Shown here one piece after another: positions 29,002 through 38,071 of a stretch of 64,000 nucleotides of DNA; position 1 is the stretch's first letter, and each line of letters opens with the position of its first letter. Both the position numbers and the translations under genes were made by a program. Below the pieces are notes generated by a model, which worked only from the letters and a program-made list of their open reading frames with translations, was not told the origin of the DNA and did no database searches. The DNA comes from JAGOBP01 sp046328575 (GTDB lineage: Bacteria > Chloroflexota > Anaerolineae > Fen-1058). Where the stretch lies: assembly GCA_046328575.1 (NCBI GenBank), contig JAXLWI010000020.1:1-64000 (forward strand). The letters run 5' to 3'.

Positions 29002-29108
29002 CCCCCCTCTCCGAAAAAACGAAGAGGCTGTTTTCAGGAGAGGGATTGCCGCTCCCCCTCTCCTGATTCGTGCCTTTCAAATCAGGGAGAGGGGCTGGGG
29101 GGTGAGGC
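29002..29108. repeat. CTCTCC/GGAGAG palindromic element inside queG (2)
   Basis: Composite element with several ctctcc and ggagag arms (cccccctctccg, caggagaggg, ccccctctcctg, cagggagaggggctgggggg). It belongs to the same class as the element 170 bases away and also falls between conserved queG segments. Confidence 0.7.
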
Positions 29109-29571
29109 GTTTCAGCTTTCCACAAACTCCGCCAATTCCTTCAAACGCGGCGTCATCAGACGTGATAGTCTACGCCCCACGCATAACGCGAGATCGGGCC
29201 GCGATGGATCGTTTTTGATCTCATCCGACACATCGAGCGTGTAGTAACTTAGGCCAACGATGATCGCCGCCTGCGCGCCGGGCAGCACTCGGCGGATCAG
29301 ATCGCCGATCGGGGTCGCGGGTCATACGTCAACTCGCCTGCGACCGGCCGCGATCCAATCGGCATACGCCTTTGCATGCGGCGGCAACACCGGCCGGCGC
29401 AATGCCGACGAGATCGAAGCCAAGTTCATAGGCGCGTTCGATGATGAGTTCACTCACAGCCATGCATCGAATTCTACCATGTTGGCACATTAGACTGTGG
29501 TAAATTGGCTAGCCAAGAACGCAGTTGCCTCGTTGTGCGGCAAATACCCGTTACTTGTTGTCAGAGCCTGA

Positions 29572-30871
29572 ATGAAGTATCACTTACACGTCTTCGGCTG
29601 CCAGATGAACGGCCGATACCAACGCGTGGGGTCCGAACTCTGAAAAATCGGCCTCAATTTTACACCCTGGATCATGCGCGCGATGCCGACGGATCGCGCT
29701 GGATACGTGCGTCGTGCGCCAGAGCGCCGAAGATAAGTTTTACAGTTGGCATCACCACCCTCAAGCCCATCAAGCAAAAGCGGCCTGACACCATCGTTAC
29801 CGTCATGGGCTGCATGGTCGGCGCGCCAAAGGCAACGCCGCATTGAAGAAGCAGTTCCCGTGGTGATGTGTTTATGGCCCCCGGAGACGGCGCCGCTGGT
29901 CAACTTCATGCGCCAGCGCGAAGCCTCGCGTTGATGGAGCACGAAACGCATCAGTTGCGATTCAAGATGGTGATTTGATCCTGCCGTCCATGAGCGCGGC
30001 AATTTGCGGTTGCCCACGTCCCGATCGTGTATGGCTGCTCCACGCGTGCACGTTCTGCATCATTCCGTTCCGGCGGCGTCGAGCGCAGCTACCCATCGGC
30101 GAGATCGCGCACGAAGTGCGATCACTCGCGGAACAAGGCGTGAAGGAAGTGACGCTGTTGGGCCAGATTGTCGATCGGTATGGCAAGGACTTCGACGACG
30201 GCCAGACCTATCGGATTTGCTGCGCGTCATCAACGGCATTGACGGCATCGAGCGCATTCGGTTCTTGACATCCCATCCCAACTGGATGAACGACAAGTTG
30301 CTTGATACGGTGGCGGAGTTACCGTGCGCAGCACATCGAAGTGCTGGTGCAGGCCGGTGATGACGAAGTACTGCGGCGCATGAAGCGCGGTTACACCACC
30401 GACGATTATCGCCGTTTGATCGAGAAGATCCGATCGAAGCCGCTCCAACACCTCGATCGCCACTGACATCACATCGGTTTGCCTTCCGGGCGAAACCGAA
30501 GCGCAGTTCCAGGCGACGTACGATCTGCTGACGAACTCAAACTCGACGTGGCGCACCTCGCCAAGTATTCGACGCGGCCTGGCACCGTGGCGGCGCGTAA
30601 TCCGGCGACGACGTGAGCGAAGAGGAAAAGGAGCGCTTCGCGCGCGTCCTCAACGATCAGCACGAGCGCATTTCCGGCGTCATCAATCATCGCTATCAGG
30701 ATCGGGTGGTGGAAGTGCTGGTCGAAGATGAGCACAAAGGCAATGGGCGCGGTCGCACTCGCACCAACAAAGGTCTTCTTCGATGCGCCCGGTGAGTGGC
30801 GCGGCCAACTGGTCAACGTCCAGATCGACAAGACCGGCCCGTGGAGCATGACCGGCACAATTAACAAGTAG
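29572..30871 (+). pseudogene. miaB: tRNA-2-methylthio-N6-dimethylallyladenosine synthase, frameshifted
   Basis: Radical-SAM methylthiotransferase acting on tRNA A37. The start MKYHLHVFGCQMN carries the first cluster-ligand Cys. The radical-SAM Cys motif survives as ACTFCIIPFRR (30,040-30,075). The central part reads IGEIAHEVRSLAEQGVKEVT, LLGQIVDRYGKDF and IERIRFLTSHPNWMND. The TRAM domain ends the protein (RVVEVLVEDEHKGNGRGRTR, GEWRGQLVNVQI, GPWSMTGTINK). At least eight indels break it. Several can be repaired by one base, for example ctctgaaaaatc for ctcgaaaaaatc near 29,640, so sequence error is probable. The stop codon falls in a heptamer array. Divergent from queG, another tRNA anticodon-loop modification gene. 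Confidence 0.85.
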
Positions 30872-30893
30872 CAATGAACAATGCGCAAATAAT
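30860..30893. repeat. Heptanucleotide array at miaB 3' end
   Basis: Units attaaca, agtagca, atgaaca, atgcgca; the miaB stop TAG is inside the second unit. Confidence 0.65.
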
Positions 30894-30927
30894 ACCGCCC
30901 GATCGGCTAGTGGCCCGATCGGGCGGT
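30894..30927. terminator. Bidirectional hairpin between miaB and LuxR regulator
   Basis: Stem accgcccgatcgg/ccgatcgggcggt between convergent genes. It uses the same GCCCGATCGG word as the 14.8 kb hairpin. Confidence 0.65.
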
Positions 30928-30944
30928 TGCCGGTTAGCCGTTTA

Positions 30945-31610
30945 CTACTCTTCCGTCAGGTACGCCTGGATGTTGTGCTGGACGGCGTAGGCGGCAGCCT
31001 CGGCGCGATTGGTCATGAGTTTGCTCAGGATGCTGCTGACGAAGTTACGCACCGTGCCTTCACCCAGAAAGAGCGATTGTGCAATCTCGCGATTAGTCTT
31101 GCCTTCCGCGACGAGGCCGAGTGGACGCGCATTTCCTGATCGGTGAGTTGGCTGAACGCCGATTGCCCGTCTTTGCGCTGGATTTCTCGCGCACGCGCGC
31201 AAACACCCGTTGCGTCAGGATCGGATCGAGCAGCGCTTCGCCCCGCCCTACCGACTCGATGGCGTGCACCAGATCGTCGCCGCCGATCTGCTTGAGCACA
31301 TAAAGCCGGACGCGCCCGCCGCAATCGCCTCAGCATATGCGTCGTCTTCGGCAAACGACGTCAGCATGATGACCTTAGTATCGGGCGCCTGCGCCAATTT
31401 CGCGGCAGGCTTCGATGCCATTGCCACCCGGCAAGCGGATGTCCATGACGACCACCTCGGGCCGGTGCTGCAGAACCTCTGCACCGCTTCTTTGGCCGTA
31501 CCCGCCTCATCCACGACGCTGAAACTCGGATGACGCTCCAGCAGCGACCGCAATCCCAGGCGGACGACTTCATGATCATCGACGATGATGATACGCAGAT
31601 GCTTCTTCAA
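30945..31610 (-). pseudogene. NarL/LuxR-family response regulator, frameshifted
   Basis: About 220 residues over two or three frames. The receiver is readable as RIIIVDDHEVVRLGLRSLLE (acidic pair), then a frame change near the phospho-acceptor Asp, then VIMLTSFAEDDAYAEAIAAG. The C-terminal LuxR helix-turn-helix reads LGLVAEGKTNREIAQSLFLG, then EGTVRNFVSSILSKL. This is the NarL/DevR layout. No cognate kinase is adjacent. Confidence 0.8.
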
Positions 31611-31771
31611 ATTTCGTTTCCTCGCAGGAATGGTTTGGCTGACCTAAGCATAACACAGGGTAATTCTTAGTGCACAGTTCATCGCATAGTTAACCCGCTG
31701 GGGCGCTCAGGTTCCGCGCGTGGTCGAACAATATTGGACAAGATCTTGGCAATTTCCAAGGCTGCTTGAAT

Positions 31772-31808
31772 CATTTGAATTGAGCATTGCGCATTGTGCC
31801 TTAATTTA
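31772..31808. repeat. Heptanucleotide array at 3' end of the 31.8 kb gene
   Basis: Units catttga, attgagc, attgcgc, attgtgc, cttaatt; the stop TAA of the adjacent minus-strand gene is in or beside the last unit. Confidence 0.65.
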
Positions 31809-32289
31809 TTCCTTCGGTTCCGCCAGCAGGTCCCAGACGAAACTGACGCTGAGGAAGACGACGAAGGTGAGCAGCAGACCTTCGATCTGGAGGGCAGTTA
31901 ATTTGGGATCGATCGATTGGGCGATTTCGGGCGCAAAGGCGATGATGGCGATGACGGCGTAGGCGAAGGCCATCAGCCAGCGGCCATAGCGCAGAAACCA
32001 GCCGCGATACGGTCGGGTGCGCGTCGCTTGGGCGAGGTAAATCTGCGCGACGATGCCCAAACCGCACGTGACCAGGAACACCAGCCGCCAGATGATTTTG
32101 ATCTCCCCCGCGGTCTGCGCGCCCCAGACTCATTGCCCCCGGTACGATGAGCGACAGCCGCACGCTGTACGCCATGCGCCGCCAGTTGGTGTCTGCCATC
32201 CAGTCGGAAATGGCGGAATTGCACCACACCCCACCACAGTCCCAACAGCGTAAAACAAACGTCGCGACAGTCTGATAGAACGCTTCCAT
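31806..32289 (-). pseudogene. Four-helix membrane protein, frameshifted
   Basis: Reconstructed small membrane protein of about 160 residues. It begins MEAFYQTVATFV, with a first helix (LLGLWWGVVQF). RRMAYSVRLSLIVPGAMSL and LVFLVTCGLGIVAQIYLAQA give the next helices. The last 90 residues are in one frame, with two further helices (LMAFAYAVIAIIAFAPEI and IEGLLLTFVVFLSVSFVWDL). No family recognised. Two or three indels lie between 32,080 and 32,260. Confidence 0.6.
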
Positions 32290-32348
32290 GATCAGCCTCC
32301 TCCTGGCTAAACGAAGTCCGTTAAAAATAACCCGCCTGTTGATATTCT

Positions 32349-34362
32349 CAGGGAGTGGAGCAATCTCGCGAGGGCGAGTGTTGTTTACGGCGGCGTGCAC
32401 GGTCCGGCAGCAAGTCCGAGACAGGCGGCGCGTTAGGGTCCATTGTGACGTAAGCCACCAGATTGCTGCCTGAGTCATCGAACACCCGCAGTTCAATGTT
32501 GGCCGTCTTGCAACGGCGATAGCGCAGGACGTAAAACGCCTCCGAGCCATCCTTTGCGGATCAACGTGCCATTCTCATCTGGCATGGCGTAGTGATAGCG
32601 GCCGTCGCCGCCATTGCCCCAGACGCGCACATTGCAGGTGTAGTTTGGCCCGTCATACGTGCACGACTTGAACTCGAAGCCATAGCCCAACGGAATCGCG
32701 GCAGATTGCGCGGTCGCCGCTGGCGCATGGCTGGCACAGCGGTCGCCGGCAATTTGCGGGCTTCGGCGTGACAGGCACTTTGGTCGTAGCCGGCGGCCTG
32801 TGTCGGCTGAGGCGTGCTCGTCTCAGTGGCGGTGGCCGTCGGGCTGAGCGTCTCAGTCGGCAGCGGTGTAATCGTCGGCGTGTCCAGGGCCGAATGACGG
32901 TTGTTCTTAGAGGCAGTTGATTGAGCTGATCGACGCCGTCGCCCCAAAATCAATCTGTGCGGCCTGTACTAGCCGGTCACGCCGTCCGGCGTTTCGATGT
33001 TGAGCCACTGCTCATCGCCCAGGCGCGCCCGCAGATGAAATTGCGTCACCTTCGGCAGCAAGACCGATCGGGTTGCAGCATCCGGCGCGTCGTGCAGTTG
33101 ACTTGATCGGCGTTGAAAGGACACGGTTGTAACGGCGGGCGGCGTGGAGGTGTCAGTCGGCCCGATGGTGGTACTGCCGTCGCTGTCGCTGTAGCCGCGT
33201 CATGGACGCTGGCCGCCTGATTGCCATTCATGACGACAAAGACTACCACGACGACGGCCAGCCCGGCGATGATGATCACAGGAATGATCCACGCGGGACG
33301 TTTGGCAGGTTTCACACCGACGGTGTCGGCGGGCGACACGACGACCGTGCCTACCGCGCCTGACGACACCACTGTCTGCGGATCGGCGATCTGAGTCGCA
33401 GCCGCGGCGACGGTGCCGGTCGTTGAAGTCGGCGGGGGCGGCGTTGTGTCGCTGACGCGCCCGACGATCGTCGCGCTTGATAGTTTGATCGATGAGTCTT
33501 TGCCGTGCGCTTCACTCTCGTCCACGGGCAAGCCCACGGCGCGGCGCAGATCGGTCAGCATTTCAGCCACTTTTTGATAGCGCTCGTTGGGATCTTTCGC
33601 CAGCGCTTTCAAAATCACCGCGTTCAGCGCATCCGGCAGATCGGGTTTGAGGACTTGCGGCAGCGGCAGCGGCTCGTTGATGTGCTTCAAGATTGCTCGC
33701 CAGCGGCGTATCCGCATCGAACGGCAACCGCCCCACGACGAGTTGATAGAGCATCGCATACGGCCCAGCGAGTAAATGTCGCTGCGGTTCGTCGCCGGGC
33801 TGCTCCATGCCCTGCCCGGCGCCATATAACTGGGGCGTGCCCACCATCGCGCCGCTGGCGGTGAGGTTGACGCGCTGACGATCTTGGCAATGCCGAAGTC
33901 GGCAGGGATGACCTGACCATCAGTGGTGATCATGACGTTGGCGGTTTCACATCGCGGTGAACCATGTTGCGTTCGTGCGCATATCACGCCGAACCAACCG
34001 CCAACGTAACTGCACGGCGTCATCACGCGAGACCCATTCACCGCGCGCTTTCCAACGCCTGTAGGCGCGCTTTCAACGTCTCGCCGTTGATGAATTCCAT
34101 GACCATGTAGTAGACGCCGTTTTCGACGTCGAAGTCATAGACTTGCACGATGTTGGGTGGCGCAGCGTGGCGACGACTTTGGCCTCGCGTTCGAAGCGGG
34201 CGAGGAACTTTTTCGTCGGCGAGGAACGTGTGCATCAACTTTGATCGCCACGTAGCGATCGAGGCTGGGGCTGATGGGCTTTGTAGACTTCCGCCATGCC
34301 GCCGCGACCCAAATGCTCATAATGCGATAACGGCCAATGGTCTTGCCGATTAGGTCATTCAT
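32349..34362 (-). pseudogene. PknB-type serine/threonine protein kinase, frameshifted
   Basis: Transmembrane Ser/Thr kinase of about 670 residues when repaired. The start MNDLIGKTIGRYRI leads into the Gly loop and YVAIKV (catalytic Lys), then LRHPNIVQVYDFDVENGVYY, a catalytic loop lost to an indel, and ANVMITTDGQVIPADFGIAK, in which the DFG motif is intact. The C-lobe ends NAVILKALAKDPNERYQKVA. A Ser/Thr/Pro-rich juxtamembrane segment, a single transmembrane helix (AWIIPVIIIAGLAVVVVVFV) and an extracellular part follow. The latter includes an SH3-like strand set (QWLNIETPDGVTG) and a small C-terminal domain (YTCNVRVWGNGGDGRYHYAM). The ligand domain is not a PASTA domain. At least ten indels. 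Confidence 0.8.
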
Positions 34363-34367
34363 CAATT

Positions 34368-34788
34368 TAAGTCCTCTGCGACATCAAGCGGGCATGATCA
34401 ACTTTTGAGACAACGATCCATGATGACGGTTAAACCGGCCCGCCGCGTGCTGCGCGGCGGCGTCGTGTACAACGCCCAGTTGCAGCCAGATTGCCTTAGC
34501 CCCGATGTCGATGGCGTCATCGACAATGTCCGGCACAAACCTGAGCGGCGCAAACACATCGATCAGATCGAGGGTGAAGTCACGCGCCGCCGCTCGAAGA
34601 TCGGGATAGGCGGTCAGCCCGAAGACCGATCGGATGTTGGGATTGATCGGGACGATGGTATAACCGACATCCAATAAATACGCAGCGACACCGTAACTCG
34701 CGCGCCATGGTTGATCCGATAGACCAAATCCACCCCGATCGTGCGAGTGGTCTTTAACAGCCTGCGTGATCTGATCGTCAAGGTTCAT
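34368..34788 (-). pseudogene. CoA-binding protein (COG1832), frameshifted
   Basis: Small Rossmann protein of about 140 residues. It reads MNLDDQITQAVKD, then GLSDQPWRASYGVAAYLLDV, GYTIVPINPN, FVPDIVDDAIDIGAKAIWLQ and LGVVHDAAA, the full family pattern of the stand-alone succinyl-CoA-synthetase-like CoA-binding proteins. Function of the family is not firmly known. The 3' end shows a diagnostic error: AAAA where AAA would restore CLKVDHARLMSQRT and a stop at 34,368. Another shift lies near the start. Its ATG overlaps the stop of the upstream gene (ATGA). Confidence 0.8.
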
Positions 34789-35137
34789 GCCACACCGGCG
34801 AGGCAAACACCACGTCGCGTGTTTGCAGTGTTTCGCTCCATGTGGATGACATCCCTGATGCGATACTGGCTGGCTGCTGCGGGTTGTCTGATATGCAGCG
34901 TGACCATGAAGTGCCGTTCCATCGTGCCGATCGTGATGGTCAGGCTGCGTTCTTCTTCGCCATCGGGTCGATACAGGATCACTTCGAGATTTGGGTATTC
35001 GAGAAACGGTGTCAGGGTGAGCAGCACCGCCACGCGCCGTCCGTCGGGCGGGATCACCGCGCCGTCGCGTCCGTGATGCGGACTTCCTTCGGCGGCAGAG
35101 GAACTTCGTCTTCATCGGCAAAGAACATCATCGACAT
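34785..35137 (-). pseudogene. Uncharacterised small protein, one frameshift
   Basis: About 117 residues: MSMMFFADEDEVPLPPKEVR, then after one indel near 35,055 IPPDGRRVAVLLTLTPFLEY, PNLEVILYRPDGEEERSLTI and IIGTMERHF-like strands. Predominantly beta, with no motif I recognise. Translationally coupled to the CoA-binding protein, so the two may act together. Confidence 0.55.
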
Positions 35138-35183
35138 GAGTGCTTCTCCCGCGCCGATTATATCACCGAGGAATGGACACGTA

Positions 35184-35230
35184 CAATGCGCACTGCTGAA
35201 TGCGTAGTGCATAGTTGATAGTTGATAACC
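35184..35230. repeat. Heptanucleotide array, intergenic
   Basis: Units caatgcg, cactgct, gaatgcg, tagtgca, tagttga, tagttga upstream of the 35.1 kb gene start, before the larger tandem array. Confidence 0.6.
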
Positions 35231-35300
35231 TTAGCGAAGGCTCAGTTGAAAAACAGACTCCCAGCCCGCACGGCTACAGGCACGCGATGCAGATACCCAG

Positions 35301-35882
35301 TGGCAGTTTCCACCGGGGTCAATCTGGCTGAAACCGAGTGCGGTGACTTCCACCGGGGTCATTCGGTTTGAAACTGAGCTGGTGGCTTCCACCGGGTCAG
35401 TTCGTCAAAACTGGTCTGGTGGCTTCACCGTGCCTGGGTTCGGCTGGAAACTGGGTTCGGTGGACTTCACCGAGGTCGATCTGGCTGGAAACTGGGTCTG
35501 GTGGTTTCCACCGTGGTCAGTTCGGCTGGAAACTGGGTCGCGGACTTCACCGAGGTCAATCCGGCTGGAAACTGAGGCTGGTGGCTTCCACCGGGGTCGA
35601 GCTGGTTGGAAACTGGGTCTGGTGGCTTCCACTGAGCCGATTTTGCAAGAAATCGACCTAAGAAAAGGCATTATTCTAAAGAGTTTGCCTAAAAATTGAC
35701 CGAAAGAAGTTTTCTTTCGGTCAGGCTGGCTGGAAATCGACCTTGAGAAAAGTTCTTTTGGTCAGTTCGGCTGGGAACCGACCGTGAGAAAAGTTCTTTG
35801 CTCGGTTTGGCTGGATATCGACCGTGAGAAAGTTCTTTGCCCGGTTTGGCTGAGAACCGACCGTGAGAAAACAGTCGCTCAA
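35301..35882. repeat. Degenerate ~41-bp tandem repeat array
   Basis: About 12-13 head-to-tail units in the 957-base gene-free stretch 35,138-36,094. The first eight share the pattern GGTCnnTCnGGCTGGAAAC, then TGGGTCTGGTGGCTTCCACC. The last four keep the first half but change the second to GACCGTGAGAAAAGTTCTTT. Inside units, GGAAAC pairs with GTTTCC and GGTGG with CCACC, so single-stranded copies would fold. Unit lengths are not constant multiples of three and stops or frame changes occur, so I read it as non-coding. Confidence 0.85.
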
Positions 35883-35980
35883 AGCCCGCATCCGCACGGG
35901 CGTGATGGACAACTAACCGACCGCGAGCCGACCAAAGCGTTCGGCATCTCGAGACGCGGTTGGGGGAGCAAAAGGTGGGT

Positions 35981-36008
35981 TTGACTTGAATTGGGTTGGG
36001 GCTATACT
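35981..36008 (+). promoter_or_regulatory. Promoter of the 36.1 kb membrane gene
   Basis: TTGACT (35981-35986), 16-base spacer, TATACT (36003-36008): one of the best sigma-70-like promoters in the window, 87 bases before the ATG. Confidence 0.7.
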
Positions 36009-36094
36009 AAATTCCAGTTTTCACTTACTAAGCACCAAGTTACTCCGCAGATTGTTCCTTCATCAGTTTAGTATTTTTCGAGGAGAACCACACG

Positions 36095-36708
36095 ATGTCG
36101 ATTCGAATTGGGATTTATGATTTCTTTGCTTATACGATACCGGGCGCGTTGTATCTCATTGCGGTTGGCTATCTAGCGACGATCTTCGGATTGGCCGCGA
36201 TTGATTTTCAATGGCTCGCCAATCTCGCCGGTCTGCAAGCCCTTGCGCTGGCGATGTGTGCGTATATCGGCGGACTGATCGTCGATCTGATTGCGATGCG
36301 GTGGTCGCACCTATTCCGTTCCAGAGACTTATCGGGCATCAAGTTAGACGAATTCAAAAAGGCACATCCCAACCTCGACGTGAAATTCAAGGCTAGCGAT
36401 TGGCATGCTGTTGCTTGCGTACATCCGGCGGTTGAACGCGGACTTGGGTTCCGAGATCGACAAACACAACGCCACCAACATCATGCTGCGCAATGTCAGT
36501 TTCGGCCTCGCGTTGTTGGCCGTGTGTGAAGCGATTCAATTTGTGGTCAGCAATTTCTACATCTGGCACGCGATCTTGTGCGCTGTTCATAGCGATGTCC
36601 ATCATCGCGTGAGGAAGAGTATCTTCGATACGCGGGGTGGTTCTACCCGGCATCTATGAAACCGTCGCCGCGAGCAGTCTCGAAGCGACGGATTTTGTCA
36701 CCGCCTGA
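36095..36708 (+). pseudogene. Membrane protein of unknown function, frameshifted
   Basis: About 204 residues starting after a strong gaggagaacc site. The first 110 residues are in frame and contain two helices (FFAYTIPGALYLIAVGYLAT, ALALAMCAYIGGLIVDLIAM) followed by a charged cytoplasmic segment. After a one-base shift near 36,400 it continues LLLAYIRRLNADLGSEIDKH, NIMLRNVSFGLALLAVCEAI and a fourth helix (WHAILCALFIAMSII after repair), ending EATDFVTA. No homologue family recognised. It has its own promoter and follows the tandem repeat array. Confidence 0.65.
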
Positions 36709-36772
36709 CGATCACAGTCGGAGACCACGTCGAGCAAGAAATCGAAATCGTAGGGGTAAGGCGGCCTCGCCC

Positions 36773-37931
36773 CTATCCGTTGCGTCCGCGTGGCGCACCC
36801 ACCAACATGCACGCCAACAGCGTCGTAATCGGCACAGCAGACACCAAGCCGAGGCCAGCCCACCAGCGTCCGCACCACTTCTTCCGTCACAAACCTTCGC
36901 GATTGACGATCTGCCCAAACGGCTGGATAGATCGCAAACAACAGCAACAGCGGCAGCGATGCGCCCACATATGCCAGCACCAGCGTATTCACCGTCGATG
37001 CGATGTGATCCTGCCCGATGTTCATCGCGCGTCGATACAGATCGCGCAACCCCAAGGCCCGATTGGCCCGCGACAGTTCAAAGACTGTCGACGCCTGACT
37101 GATCGTCAAATCGTCCAGCACGCCGATCGCGCCGATCAGAATCCCTGCCAGCAGCAAGCCGCGCGGATTGATCGATCCGGCGGCGACTCTGCAGAAAGCC
37201 CACTTCCTCCGCGCCAGGTTCGGATAGGCGCGGCATCCACAAAGATCGACGCCAGCACGCCGGTGATGATCAAACCGATCAAAATGCCGAACACCGCCGC
37301 GTGCGTTTTCAGCGACCAGCCATAGATCAGATATTGTGTCACAGCCAACAAGCCAAACGCGCCCAACACACTCACCAGCACCGGATCACGCCCGGCTAGA
37401 ATCATCGGCAAAATGAACTGCGTGATCACGTACAGACTGATCGCCATGCCCAACAGCGAGCGCACGCCCTTCCAACGGCTCACCGCGACGATCACGACGA
37501 CGAACAACACCAACAGCGTGATCAGCGATCCCAACCGATCGGGTTCGGTGATGAAATAGATCCGCCGCCGTCAGGGCGAATGGATCTGCGACACGCACGC
37601 GATCGTCGGCCTTGTAGAGAATACTGCTCGACGCGAAGCCTTGCGTGCCGTAATCCACATCGACGGCGCGACCCGCGCGGCTGCCCGTCAGAAGACTTTG
37701 CTTCGCAACTTCTGATACGGCTGTTGAAGGCCGCCTTGATCGGTGACGCCCTCATCGAGCACGGTGATGACGCGCGCTTCCACCGTCTCTTCATTGGGAT
37801 TCGTTTGCGCCTGAATCGATGGCGCGTCTGACGCCAATCGCGCCCAACGCGATCAACATGATCGCGGCAGCGATGACCAGCGTCAACGGCGGGCGTTGAC
37901 TTTCAGCGTGATGATGTTCGTGTTCGTCCAT
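36773..37931 (-). pseudogene. YibE/F-like membrane protein, frameshifted
   Basis: Polytopic membrane protein of about 385 residues. MDEHEHHHAESQRPPLTLVI gives a His-rich cytoplasmic start and first helix, then an extracytoplasmic segment (ETVEARVITVLDEGVTDQGG). From 37,534 down: SLITLLVLFVVVIVAVSRWK, GLLAVTQYLIYGWSLKTHAA and IGLIITGVLASIFV. The C-terminal half has the family hallmark IGAIGVLDDLTISQASTVFE and GQDHIASTVNTLVLAYVGAS. It ends VGAPRGRNG in a third frame. YibE/F proteins are membrane proteins of uncertain role. At least four indels. Confidence 0.8.
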
Positions 37932-37939
37932 ATGATTCC

Positions 37940-37988
37940 CTGACCACTGAAAAACCGATAACTAACGACTGATAACTGCACCTGAACG
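37940..37988. repeat. Heptanucleotide array between divergent genes
   Basis: Units ctgacca, ctgaaaa, accgata, actaacg, actgata, actgcac, ctgaacg between the YibE/F-like and the cystathionine gamma-synthase/lyase starts. Confidence 0.65.
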
Positions 37989-38071
37989 CGCGATTATACC
38001 ATGCGCATTTCATGGTTGACCGTCGTCCCTATCACAGTTACAATGACTTTACCAAGGAAAATAGGGACTTC

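Larger units (their letters stand above)
28393..29463 (-). pseudogene. queG: Epoxyqueuosine reductase, frameshifted, with two palindrome insertions
   Basis: Last step of queuosine tRNA modification, a cobalamin and 4Fe-4S enzyme. The start MAVSELIIERAYELGFDLVG is in frame. Downstream pieces are unmistakable: VYVDTGPVLGRPDWALSAG, GFIGKNTCLINSRMGSWLFL, GCGSCTRC (first cluster), and IGNHIFGCDVCQDVCPW (second cluster). Two CTCTCC/GGAGAG palindromic elements (28,779-28,836 and 29,002-29,108) sit within the gene. The first is in frame, adding a Pro/Ser-rich loop between the VIITTA segment and the GCGSC cluster. Several single-base shifts break the frame elsewhere. As queG is a housekeeping gene next to an equally broken miaB, sequence error is likely. 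Confidence 0.8.

Noticed and set aside
28889..29125. 78-codon frame over the palindromic element
   Set aside because: It is the translation of a REP-like element joined to a queG segment, not a separate gene.
35343..35699. 118-codon frame through the tandem array
   Set aside because: Frame shifts relative to repeat units, no ribosome site, no consistent peptide repeat.
35301..35882. CRISPR array
   Set aside because: Units diverge, there are no constant-length unique spacers between identical repeats, and no cas genes lie nearby.
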